A stretch of 64,000 nucleotides of DNA from Zygnema cylindricum (Eukaryota; Streptophyta; Zygnematophyceae; Zygnematales; Zygnemataceae). A program made the translations under genes and the position numbers. This document shows positions 47,091 to 57,947 of this stretch, piece after piece. Location of the stretch: the NCBI GenBank assembly GCA_037447655.1, contig JBBHKE010001724.1, positions 95,435-159,434 on the forward strand. The letters are read 5' to 3'. The first letter of the stretch is position 1, and every line of letters starts with the position of its first letter. The notes under the pieces are model-generated. The model searched no databases and was not told the DNA's origin. It was given only the letters and a program-made list of their open reading frames with translations.

Positions 47091-49625
47091 GAGCCGCCTC
47101 GCAGCTTCGCACTTTCGCAACATCGCTGCTTCGCATCATCCTCGTAGTTTCGCATTTTCGCAGTTTTCACCCGGTTTCAATGTGCGAACACAAAACAGAG
47201 CAGCCTCGCTGTTTTGCAGTTTGCTTCTTTGCCTTCTTCCCCTCGGAAAATCTGAGGCTGGAATTGTTGAGTGTGTAGGTTACCGCCAAGGAGGAGGAGG
47301 AGGAGGAGGATCCCCCCCACGTACAACCAAGGTGTCGAAAGTGTGACTAGGGGAATAAAAGGATTTGGAATCATTTTCAAAATCTGTCATACCAAACACA
47401 TCTACCGATCAAATTTCTTCCTTAACTTGAATATTTCAAGCACTCTTAAGAGAATTTCTATCTGTATTAAACACTCTATAGCCCACGGATTCATCATCAT
47501 ATCCCATAAAAGTTTCGGGAACCGATTTCGGACTAAGCGTAGAGATAGGAAGATTATCCAAAATAAAACTTTTACTTCCAAAAACCCAGAAGTGACAAAC
47601 ATTTGGTTTTCTTCATGTCCACACTTCATATGGTGTTTTAACTTTCAGTGCTCTAGTCTGTATTCTATTCCTAATATTCAACGCTCACTAGAAAGCCTCA
47701 CCCCTAAATTTGAGATTTATTCCCTTATCTAGCAACATAGATTTTGCACTTTTCGTTAGAGTCTGGTTGAGTCTTTCAGATACTCCATTTTTTTTCTGGA
47801 GTATAAGGAACTGTAAATTGGCGCGAAATTCCATTTTTTTCTAATAGTCCAAGAATGCATGAGAAACATATTCCCCTCTGTTGTCGGACCAATGGGAAAG
47901 AACCAGTTTCCCATGAAGCTTTTTCGCCCATACCCGAAAATGTTTGAAGTTAGTGAGCACTTCACTCTTTTGTTTCATTAAGTAAACCTTGTTGTATTAT
48001 GAGAAATCATCAGTAAATGTGACAAAAAACTGGCTGCCAGCGAGGGAAGGAAATTTTGACGGTCCCCATACATCCGAATGAATAATTTGCAGCAAATCTG
48101 TTCCCGGTTTTCCGCGGTCTGAGGTAGTGGCAACTTATGAAGATTTCCCAAAGCAAATCAGTCACATACACGAGAATCTGTTTGTTCTAAGTTAACACCA
48201 TCTATCATATTTTGTTTTACCATTTTATCAAGCCTTTCATGATGAACATGGTCGAGCCTCTTATGCCACAAAACATTTTTCGGAAGGACACTGGAGTATG
48301 CAAAGTCAATTTCATTAGCCAAGTCCATCCGGTACAACAATTTTGGGCCTATAGTTCTTACCAAAGCTACTCTCCCAACTTTGCTTACTACCTTTTTCCA
48401 ATTTTTTTGTAAGATTTAAAAATCTATCATTTTTGCCACCGTAGTGGAAAACAATTTTTTCGTAAACTTTGGGATATAGAGAACATCATGCAATGTCCTT
48501 TTTACAACTTGACCATTGATGTCACATGTTAACTCCTTGCTTCCTTTTGCCGTAGCCTGCACTCGGCTGTCATCCACGTAATAAATCAAACAAGTGGGAA
48601 TAGGAGTTAGCATCTTGAAGTAAACATTGTTGCCGCACACGTGGGAGGAGCATCCGAAGTCCATAATCCACCCGTTCTCTTGAGGTCCCTCCATGAGATC
48701 TTTTGCAAGAGCAAAGAAAACATCATCATTCGATCGCGGAAAAATGACCACATCTTCATTTTCCTTTGGCCGTTCGTCTTGTGACGTCTCATCGAATGCA
48801 AGGAACTCTGCATCTTTAACCAGAAGTTTTGATGCTACCACTTTTGATGGTGAGTTCTCGCAGCGCACCCTCCATCCTGCACGATAATTTCTTTTTTCAC
48901 ACGCTTTTATAAACACCGGACACAGCTGGAAAACATGACTTTGACCAAAGGAATAGACACACGTATCATATTGCTTATAATTTTGACTGGGGGTAAAGTT
49001 TCTATTTCATGAAAATCCAGCCGGCTTATATGTCTGTGCATTGTACACTACCACTGAATGACCAACATTTAAAGCTATCTGAGTGGCCTCTTTATCTAGG
49101 ATATAAGCCTGAGCTATAGTTATATTCCATTTACTCTTCTCTAACCTTTTAAACTGCTCTGTGGCTCCTCTATATTCAGTTGGGAGCCCTCTCATTAGAA
49201 TCATAGCTAAATGATAAAGAGGAAAACTCCTCCTGGAACATGCATTCTCCGACAATAGAAGTTTCAAGCCATTAAAATATGAGTTCATGTCACCTTCAAT
49301 ATACTTATAGTCCCAAATTTTCCCAGCAGTTAGAACCTCATTCTGTTCCTTAGCTAAGACATAAGATTCACTCAAAGCCTTCTATATTTCAGATGCCGTA
49401 GACATATTGATATATGTCATGTTCACATCTTATGACAAAAGTAACTTCAGAACATGCAATGCATCTTTATTTTTCTTTCCGAAGTCGAGATGTGTATCCG
49501 GAAGAATGCCGGAAATCACATCATATAATTTCACTTGTTTCAAGTAAGACTTAGTCAAATCGGCCCAATAAAGATACGTCTGCCTATTAAAAACATGGAT
49601 CCATGAGGGTAGGCCCATTACCTAT
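47091..49625 (-). pseudogene. Element B: gag, protease and integrase
   Basis: Gag at 49,618-49,007 has GLPSWIHVFNRQTYLYWADL, MNSYFNGLKLLLSENA and LMRGLPTEYRGATEQF. The protease region at 48,916-48,416 has WIMDFGCSSHVCG (active-site Ser of DSG replaced by Phe) and HDVLYIPKFTKKLF. The pre-integrase at 48,364-48,158 has LWHKRLDHVHHERLDKMV. Integrase at 48,150-47,400 is seen in pieces: FVTFTDDFS, KHFRVWAKKLHGK, a degraded DNRGEY block, GVSERLNQTLTKSAKSML. The linker to RT contains a GGA triplet run at about 47,290 and CTTCGCA-rich text at 47,095-47,165. Stops and frameshifts throughout. Confidence 0.82.
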
Positions 49626-50633
49626 TGATTTGAGGCAGCTGGTGCCACTGATGAAGATGAAGAAGCACCAGCAGTTGCAATGACAATCAATTATGCAAAG
49701 AGGAAACTCTCACGTAATCCCACAAAAGACCAACTTCACGATGAAGCCCTAAGCAAACCAAACACACTTTAGGTATGCAAATTTTCCAAAATATAGAATA
49801 TGCATCAAAGAAGCCACATGAAGAATTTCAAAAGGTTGTGCCAAAAGATCACAATGATCTTATAATTCAAAACACTCAAAAACTGCTCCATAGAATTACA
49901 TACTATGAATCCTATACTTTCCTAAAATAATCTAAGTCCTATATATACAAGTGAGCCTACAGCTGATCACGCCGTACTATAACTACTGTGGTCAATCGGT
50001 ACACTAATTTTCATCAACAAAATCCCACGGTCGAGTGTACACAGATATTTAAACTAATCAGTCAGCTGCTAAAAATGAAACAGTACGCGCTCAAATTTTG
50101 TCAGCTGAACTGACGGTAGAGTCAATATTTCTCTTTCCAAAAATGTCGGCGGACTCCGTCTGCCTTCCACGTATTCTTTTATCATCGACAATAAACCTCC
50201 ACGTGTAACTTCGGTCCTTAAATGAAACTGTAATTCTTCTTCTGGAACAATCAATCTCGATTTCCTCACGGACTGACATGTGTGCCTGAAGTGCACCGAA
50301 ACTATGTACTCCCTTTGGAGTTGCATACTCACTAAATCATGTCCCCGTCAATTTATCTTCACACAAACTGACTAATGTTCGTAACACTTTTCTTGCGCAG
50401 AGAGCTATAGCTACTATGACTCTGGTGTGATTGCTATGATTGCTATGAGTGTTATGATGTGTCAACGCAGCTGTGATATTAGAGTAGGGCAGCTGCGATG
50501 TGAGATCAGCGTAGCATAGCAGCACAGCAACAAGTGTAGAGTGCTCAAGGTTTCCAACTGGGATGTCAAACTTAGCGCAGCATGGCAGTATAACAACAAG
50601 ATACAGAGAGGACTCAAGGTTTTCAAAACAACA
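49626..50633 (-). repeat. 5' LTR of element B
   Basis: A 1,008-bp LTR. On the minus strand it ends GCCTCAAATCA and is followed by ATAGGTAATGGGCCTAC, the candidate half-tRNA primer site. The last 60 bases of the LTR encode the first gag residues; the ATG is ATT in this copy. Confidence 0.82.
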
Positions 50634-51176
50634 ATCATTAAAGTAGTCTAACATCTTTCCCCTTTTGAAAGAATAGTTCCCTAACATTTGTTCGGCCTAC
50701 TAGAGCTCCTGAATAGTACCAACTCTATAGATTTCCACCAAAATCACCCACAACTCCTCAGCCTTGTATATGTGAAGGTCAGGGGTTGCCAAAGCCTGAG
50801 TGAGGTGTCTTATATTAAAGTTTTTGGCAGCCATGTTGATGTCTTCCCACGTTTGGGTATTGTTCTCCATGGTCTTCATAGCCGCAGCTCCGAGTGCCGT
50901 GGTAATAGCAGCGATAAGAGTAAGAGGTGTCCTTTCTCTTTCTCCTTTCGGACACACTGCTGTACCCATCATCTGCCTTCTCTAGAGTAGCAGATGCTAT
51001 TAAAGAAAACCTTAATCCACCTAATCCTGGTGTAGTTCCCTGAGGTGGACGTTTCACTTGTCCACTGACAATACCCCGGTATCATTTTTCGCACAAAGCC
51101 CGTGTCATCATGGCTTCCCAATAGATGAATCCAGATCCATTGAAGATGGGTACCCTAGAGTGTGGGCCCATAACTT
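50634..51176 (-). pseudogene. Element C: 5' part of gag
   Basis: The reading starts in the LTR with MEDTKL and passes through the primer-binding site (QVMGP). It continues with SRVPIFNGSGFIYWEAMM, a frameshift, ALGAAAMKTMENNTQTWEDI and YKAEELWVILVEIYRVGTIQEL, and after a further lesion reaches FKRGKMLDYFN. It is then interrupted by element B at 50,633. The N-terminal gag block (MG....FNG...YW) also starts gag in elements B and D. Confidence 0.8.
51162..51173 (-). promoter_or_regulatory. Candidate primer-binding site for half of initiator tRNA-Met
   Basis: On the minus strand, two bases after the LTR end, TTATGGGCCCAC is complementary over 12 of 12 bases to the anticodon-arm 5' half of plant initiator tRNA-Met (GTGGGCCCATAA, from memory). 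Elements B (49,609-49,620, 10 of 12) and D (53,816-53,823, core TATGGGCC) have the same site in the same position. The site is translated as part of gag. Confidence 0.6.
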
Positions 51177-52186
51177 GCAATTTTGTGTCCTCCATTTGAC
51201 TACAGAATTTAGGAAGCCTCTAGGTAAGTTTTATCTAACCCACTTTCAACCACAAATACTGTTTCTGAAGCAGACAAACTGACATTCTGATTGCAACCTT
51301 GTGCAACCTGTACTCCCGTAAGTCCAAAACAAAAAGAATCACTAAAAACGGCCAACCAACCGATAAGCTATGAGGTGGCGAAAATACCAATTTATACTAA
51401 CTCTCAAAGAGAGAGGTGACTTTCTATTCAAAAAATGCTAAGCCCTAACCCCTCTCACAATCCCTATCTACTGGAGTACGAACCAATCAAATAACTATAC
51501 AGTATAGAAAGGTACTACAACCGATATCTATTGTGTACGGCCTGTGTACGACAAGGCCACTAAGTTGACGCATGTCAACATTCCACATGTCCGTATGTTA
51601 CTTGGAATTCTCGCGACCAAATGTTATCCCTCCACGTGGCGCCAAATCATGCCATGTCCAAAAACGCCAAAGTGACCATTCCGGGATCTTGGCCGCGATA
51701 TATGCCATTGGATTAAATCCGAAATTAAATGTTAGCCGTTGAAACAATTGTTTGATTCATTTGTTTCGTACGGGATCACGTTCGCACTGCATATTAACTA
51801 GTTCCATGTTCCTTCATTCATTAAATCAGTTAATCGGTTTGAAGATCATAACACAGTTTAAGCATTTGTCAAACCCAATGTAATTTAACCAACTTCTACG
51901 ACAGACCGGTTAGAGTTGACGGCTACAACTCGCTGTGCCGGTCGGAGGTTCGAGTCTTGTCGAACTCAAACTTTTGTTGAGAGTGACTTGTGTCACTCTT
52001 TAGTCCTACCTGTGGAGCTGAAGCACCCATGGTTCTACTACTCTCTCTCTCTCTCTCGTTCAGTGACTACAACAAGTATGGGGGATAGAGAAAAGAGGTG
52101 GAGGCAGATTGCTTGCTCTTTTTCTTTCTTTTTCTACTAAGCTATTAATACCTAGAAAACACTCTATAAATCTAGTAATTTCAACA
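51176..52186 (-). repeat. 5' LTR of element C
   Basis: A 1,011-bp LTR. On the minus strand it starts TGTTGAAATTACTAG and ends ACAAAATTGCA. It carries the gag start ATGGAGGACACAAAATTG about 17 bases before its end. It aligns with the 3' LTR throughout, and the divergence is clearly greater than between the two LTRs of element D. Confidence 0.85.
51902..51965 (+). other. tRNA-like segment antisense to the LTR
   Basis: GGTTAGAGTTGACGG is followed after about 30 bases by GGAGGTTCGAGTC (B-box-like GGTTCGAGTC at 51,947-51,956). It reads opposite to the LTR. Equivalent segments occur in the C copies at about 40,105-40,165 (+) and about 4,700-4,780 (-), and in looser form in the F LTRs. The stems do not close as in a real tRNA. 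Confidence 0.4.
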
Positions 52187-52806
52187 GACTATATGGTCGT
52201 ACCCTCATTCATTATATATTTGTACTTTAAAGTCCTCTAATTGGTGGAGTGTTTGCTAAATAGGTGGTATGAGTATGTTCCTAAGACTTAGAGAGTTTTT
52301 GATACCAACCCTCTCACAGAGCATATGCATAAAGAGGTTCACTTTAAACACCATTAATTACCTGCTCGGTTGAGCTTTCGCAATGATTTTTTTTTGCGTT
52401 AGAATTAAAGGAGTCTTCTTTTAGAAAGGTGGGGCTAGTTAGAGTCTTTGCAAATATGGTGACAGTACGAGTCAGGAATGTGTTTGGTTGTTAGGCATAT
52501 CCAATATGTGTGGAGTAGTTATGAATTCTGTGAAAAGTTATCGAGCCCATAGAATTTCACAAAAAATTTCAAAGCAATTAGCAATGGTGAAAGCAAGGAT
52601 TTTTTTTCTCTCTGTTATGCAAAGCATTCTGTGGTCTTTCATATTGCCAAGCTTATAAATGTGGTTCTCTCTTTGGCCAATGTTGAAAGAGGGTATTTTG
52701 TATTCTATCTCTTTTGTAAGTCTATGATCATTCTACAGTTATCATACTTGTCGTAGTCACTGAGAACTCATACTTGTCATAACACTACGAAATGGCAAGT
52801 AAGCAT
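52187..52806. other. Spacer between elements C and D
   Basis: No intact gene. A short plus-strand reading near 52,300 (NPLTEHMHKEVHFKH) faintly resembles the end of a copia RNase H. The rest is unassigned and may be an old LTR. Confidence 0.4.
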
Positions 52807-53809
52807 TGTTGTAATTTATAAATCTCTATTTCAGTAAAAACGTGTAAAATTAACTTAAGATATTTTTCCTAGAAGTCTACTGTAATACTTACCTTAATTA
52901 GTGTTACATTAGCAAAAAGTACATTAGAGTGTATCGTACTTTTGTAGGGACACGTGTCGGCGAAAGAATGTATGCAGGTTTTTCGGAGTAGCGCGGACAG
53001 TTAGCCATACGTGTCAAACAGTTGACGATGATATTCACATGATCGGACGAACGGGATCTGACCCGGGTATTCCGGAAACATATGGTACAGTTCGACGGTA
53101 CCATCGTCGATCGAATTTGTTCCAACGGAAACGATTAACCTGGGACCACAAGCGTGATTCACGAGAGACCACAAGCGTGATTCGCGTGGGACCACAAGTG
53201 ACGAAGCACTCAGGTGCTTCGTACTATACAACCACATTCGGCTAGACTTTAGCGGTTACCGCTGACTAAGCATTTGGAACGTTTTGTGTACGGTTCAATA
53301 TCTGTAAATATCTGAATAACATTAGTTTGTAGTTTAGTGTAATAAAAAATAGTGTTCCATTAATCAGGTTTTTAGAAAATAATAATTAGGGTTTTGAGGT
53401 ACAATGACATACAAGTAGGATGCTTTATCGTTAGTCAGGATAATAACCGTATTAACAGTTACCCAAATTAGTGTAGATCACTAGATACACTCTGTGAGTA
53501 TATAACTTAGGACTTAGCCAATTTTGTAGTATCTAGTTTTGGGAATATGACTTTCTAATGGCAGTTTTTGGGAAACCTCCAGACATCATATCTTATGGTT
53601 ACTAAGTCATTTGGGCTGCAATTTTGGGAATTGTAAGTTTACTGTATTGTGTATCATTGTGACAAATTTGAGTCATATTGGATTTTTGAGTCATAATTTG
53701 TGTCAGTTCAAATTTGGCTGTTGAGTAGGTACTTTGATAGTTTGTTGGTTTTCATGTCTACTTCCACTACTACTGCTGGTTCTCCTCCTGTAACGGTGGT
53801 TGTAGAACA
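52807..53809 (+). repeat. 5' LTR of element D
   Basis: TGTTGTAATTTATAAATC to GTTGTAGAACA. It contains 2-3 copies of an ACCACAAGCGTGATTC-based repeat (about 53,137-53,200), a perfect hairpin at 53,201-53,222, and the gag ATG at 53,754, which is 56 bases before its end. Confidence 0.9.
53201..53222. promoter_or_regulatory. Perfect 9-bp hairpin in the D/E-family LTR
   Basis: ACGAAGCAC, a TCAG loop, then GTGCTTCGT. It is repeated in the 3' LTR at 58,342-58,363 and conserved in element E at 60,299-60,320 with loop CTGA. A second small palindrome, AGCGGTTACCGCT, follows about 30 bases later in all three LTRs. The role is unknown; it could be an RNA structure in the transcript or a protein site. 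Confidence 0.6.
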
Positions 53810-56800
53810 AAAGGCTATGGGCCTTTCGTCAAAAATTTCTATCTTCAATGGCCAAAAGTATGCTTAAAGGGCGGCAATGGTTGAATCGTCGTTTGAAATT
53901 GCTGACTTATTGGGGGTCTTGGATGGCTCCCTTGATGAAACATATCCAGCTTGGGCGAAAAAGAATTCAATGGCAAGGAAAAATATAATTCTTTGTATTT
54001 CATAAAATTTGGTCATGTCTCGACTAAAAATGAAGAAGGCGAGCGAGATTTGGACATCACTGAAATCCGCTTTTGAAAAAGCGAATGTTGAGGAGAAGCT
54101 CTTGGTGGCTGGAAAAAATTGGTGATACAAATACTTGGGGAGTACTATGGTCGAGAATTGTGACAATTTTCGTGCACACATTGATGCTCACTCTTCTGCT
54201 AGGGGGTCATTTCTTGAGTTTCAACAGGTAGCTATGCTTATTAGAGGTCTCTCTTTTAGGATGAAGGGTGTGTTTGTTCAGTTAAAAAGTCATGATAAAG
54301 CTAGTTGGTCATATCAGTTAGCATATAATCTTATATTGGAGGAAGAAACTAATACTAAACTCCTTGAGGGAGAAAGAAAGGTTGAAGCTTTTTCCACAGA
54401 CTTTGACAAAAGAAATTAGATTCATCATAACAAGAGTCAATTTAACCAGAATCAGAATCAGTTTAATTATTATAATCAGAGGCAGAATATGCCATCTTCT
54501 ACAACGTGCTTTTATTGTTCTGAAAAGGTTTATGGATACATGTACTTTCCTAAGTTGAAAAAAGCTAATGAGACAGGTTTATACAGGCCAGGTTGGCAGC
54601 AAAGCCAATATCACACAGGCTTCTCAGAAAATCCTACCCTTGAAAATGCCATTTTTTCGGCTTTTACTACTGATGAAGATGAGTCTTTAAGCTTTAATGA
54701 GACAGAGGATGCGCAGTTATTTGCTATGGCGGCACCATGGAGGGTCTTAAAGATGCACGATGGACCATGGACACGGGAGCGTCTGCCCATATGTGTTGGG
54801 TTAAGGCGGCTTTTTCGAATATGCAGCAAACATCTCCAAAGAGTATTTACTATGCTTGTGGCATGAGTGTTCAAACCTCAGCTCAAGGTGATGTATCTTT
54901 GATGGTAGATTTGGGGGGAAAGTCGGTAGAAAAAATCCTTCACAATGTTTTGTTTGTTCAAGACTTTAAGAAAAATATTTTTTTCTATATCATTAGTGGA
55001 GAGCAAAGGCTTTGAAGTCATTTTGAAAGGGGGTAGATAGGTTATTAGCAAGAAAGGGAAAGTAGCAGTAACACGAACTAGAGATGCTAGCAAAATGTAC
55101 CGGATGGATATGGCTGATTATAAAGAAAATGATGTTCTCTACTCGAGTGTCCAATCGGATAATGAGTTGTGGCATAAAAGATTAGGCAAATGAATTATGA
55201 TAGCCTTAAAAAAAAGGTGAATTCGGGAAAAGTTGTGGGAGTTTCTCTCAGTTCCTATCCTATAAAATCTTGTGATGGTAGTTCACTTGGTAAGATCCAC
55301 AAATTGCCATTATCACAGGAAACAGACCATAGATCGGAGAAAGTTCTCCAGGTAATATATTCTGATGTTCTCGGTCCTTCACAAGTGGCTTCGGCTGGAG
55401 GCGTCCACTATATGGTTACATTTACAGATGACTACTCGAGATACACCAAAGTTTACTTCATGCAACCTTAGGGGAAAGTGTTTACTCACTTTAAACATTA
55501 CAAAGCGTGGGCGGAAAAGCTTCATGGAGTTCCAAAATTAACGCCGAGATTGGACAATGGGGGAGAATATACATCAAAGGAATTTGAAGAGTTTTTTCAT
55601 CAGGAAGGTATCAGTCACAATCTTACGGTTCCATATACACCGGAGAGGAATGGTTTTTCAAAGAGATTAAATAGGACAATGACAGAAAGTGCTTGGTCCA
55701 TGCTTACAGATAAATGGCTAGATTTGAAATTCTGGGTTGAAACACTTAACTACGATGTTTATATTAAGAATAGAATTGCTTCTAAATCTATTAGCACTTC
55801 ACCTTTTGAGCTTTGGACAAGAGAGAAACCTAATGTTAGTCGCTTTAAGATCTTTGGCAACAAGTGTTTTATTCTAGATACTTCACAGGATAGATGGAAA
55901 ATGGATGGTAAGGGCTTACCAGGAATTTTCATGGGGTATGATGATAATGCAAAAGGTTATAAAGTTTTTGTATTTGAGAAACAGAAAGTAGTTATCTCTA
56001 GAAATATCCAAATTAAAGATGAGATGGATTCGGTTGACTCTTTTCAAGTGCCAAACAAACCGGCAAAGGAAAACCAAGAATATGTCATTTTTTACCATAT
56101 GCAGCGGGTTTACTTTCCACAGCCAAATGGGTCTACTCTTCCTTCAGTTCCCTTAATGACTTCACAGAAGGCTTCACCAGAAGTTCCAGCTCAGGCGAAA
56201 CAAACTGTTACACCACAGGTCGCGGATCAGCAAAGGCAGTCAAATCACAGGCTGCCGACAATTTCAGCCTCAAAATTTCAGGGGGGAAAGAGATCTAGCA
56301 GCCGTTTGCAAGCAAACTCTCATTTTGCTTTTTCTGCAGCTACAAAGAAGCCTCTAACAAATCAGGAGGCCTTTTCATCACCTGAGAGAAATCATTGGAT
56401 CGAAGCGGCGAACGATGAAATGAAATCTATTATGGAGGCACAGACGTGGGAGTTAATGGATCTTCCTCTAGGCAGAAAAGCCATCGGCAACAAATGGGTA
56501 TTCAAGGTGAAGTTGAACCCGCATAACACCATTGAAAGGTATAAGGCCAGAATAGTGGCCAAAGGGTATAATCAAGAACAAGGTATTGATTTTGAAGAAG
56601 CATTCTCTCCAGTTGTTAGATTTCCTACTGTCACAATCTTGCTAAGTCTAGCGGCTATGGAGAATATGGAAATACAACAAATGGATGTTAAAACTGCTTA
56701 CTTGCATGGAGAGTTAGAAGAGACCATCTACATGAAACAACATGATATGTATGTAGAAAAAAGAAAGGAAGAATTAGTGTGTAAATTGATGAAATCTATA

Positions 56801-57924
56801 TATGGGCTAAACAAGCCCCGAGTCAGTGGAATTTGAAGTAAGATGAGTTTTTGAGTGGGCTGGGATTTAAGAGAATTAGCTCAGATCAATCTGTAAATGT
56901 CTTACAAGAAGAGGATGGGATACTATACATTGCTGTATATGTGGATGACTTTTTAAAAATAAGTAAGTCAATAGATGAAATAAACCGCATTAAAGCATCT
57001 TTAAGGTCTAGGTTTGAGATGAAGGACCTCGGAGAGGCCAAGTATATGTTAGGTATACAGGTAGAAAGAGACAGAAACAAAAGGTTGATTATGTTGATTC
57101 AGAAAGACGTAATAGGTAACATGCTGGAAAGATTTGAAATGAAAGATAAGAAAGGATCTATAACTCCCATGGAATTCAAAAAGAAATTGGAACGAATTGA
57201 GTCACACTCAGGCATAATGGTTTGTGAGAATTTAGAGATAGGGGAGGAAGAGTTTATGGCTTCAAAGCCATAAAGACAGGTAGTTGGAAGTCTTATCTTT
57301 TTTTATGAGTTGTACGAGACCTGACATTACATCAGCTGTGGGAGTCCAGAGAAGAAGTATGCATAATCCTAAAAAAGCAGATTGGGACGCAGCAAAAAGG
57401 GTGTTGAGATATCTTGTATGTACTCGAAATCACTAACTTGTACTCGGAGGAGGAGAGGTGAAAATACATACATGGAGCGATGCTAGCTATGGAGACATGC
57501 CCAAGCCGGAAATCTACGACCGGCTTTGTTTTGAAGATTGGAGATAGAACTTGCTGTTGGAGTAGCAAATTACAAAAGGTTACAGCTCAATCCACAATGA
57601 GTGAGAATATATGGCAGTAGCTTCTGCCTCAAGGAACTCCTATGGGTCAAGTCCATTTTACAAAAACTTGGGTATATGCAAACTGGTCCTCAAGCTATCT
57701 GGTGTGACAACCAGGCAGCCATTGCAATTGCCTCTAACCCCAGCCATCACTTAAAGAGCAAACACATCGATGTTAGACTTCACTTTGTTAGAGAAAAAGT
57801 ACTTGCAAAAGTCGTTAAAATTTCTTATTTACCAGATGAGAAGATGGTAACTGACATGTTAACAAAAGCCCTTCCTGCTCCTAAGTTACGGTTTTGCAGA
57901 GATGCTATTGGACTTAGTGAGTAA
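53754..57924 (+). pseudogene. Element D gag-pol
   Basis: Gag begins MSTSTTTAGSPP inside the LTR, runs through the primer site (QKAMGL) and has stops near 53,865 and 54,004. The nucleocapsid knuckle CFYCSEKVYGYMYF lacks the usual His and last Cys. The protease region has WTMDTGASAHMCW at about 54,763. Pre-integrase and integrase are at 55,150-55,800 (FTDDYSRYTKVYFM, RLDNGGEYTSKEF, NRTMTESAWSML). RT is at about 56,390-57,270 ([42 protein letters not shown]). RNase H ends at 57,924 (WCDNQAAIAIASNP, KHIDVRLHFVREKV, MLTKALPAPKL). The longest intact stretch is 452 codons (55,478-56,836). Several stops and frameshifts prevent a full polyprotein. Confidence 0.9.
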
Positions 57925-57947
57925 CCGAGTCTACAAATTTAGGGGAG

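Larger units (their letters stand above)
44187..50633 (-). mobile_element. Copia element B, nested inside element C gag
   Basis: The LTRs are 44,187-45,196 (3') and 49,626-50,633 (5'), each about 1,010 bp. The flanks ATTAT (44,182-44,186) and ATCAT (50,634-50,638) are a 5-bp target duplication with one mismatch. The element carries gag and integrase, but most of RT is deleted. It also contains a solo F LTR at 45,941-47,090. It is younger than C and older than that F insertion. Confidence 0.82.
39384..52186 (-). mobile_element. Copia element C, with element B nested in its gag
   Basis: Both LTRs are about 1 kb (39,384-40,383 and 51,176-52,186). The flanks GTCTA (39,379-39,383) and GACTA (52,187-52,191) are a 5-bp target duplication with one mismatch. 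Without the nested 6.4-kb element B, the internal region is about 4.3 kb, the normal size for a copia element. The gag frame stops at 50,634 and resumes at 44,186 in the same frame once B and one copy of its 5-bp duplication are discounted. The element is inactive because of that insertion and several stops. Confidence 0.85.

Noticed and set aside
47091-47300. Triplet and CTTCGCA repeats as an independent satellite
   Set aside because: They lie in the integrase-RT linker of element B, which is low in complexity in this family, and are short.
50655-50662. Alternative right boundary of the B LTR at TGTTAGACT
   Set aside because: With that boundary no target duplication appears. The boundary at 50,633 gives ATCAT/ATTAT and restores the frame of the interrupted gag.
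51902-51965. A functional tRNA gene
   Set aside because: The B box is good, but acceptor and anticodon stems cannot be paired. The copies at 40,105 and 4,700 diverge without compensation, so it is only tRNA-like.
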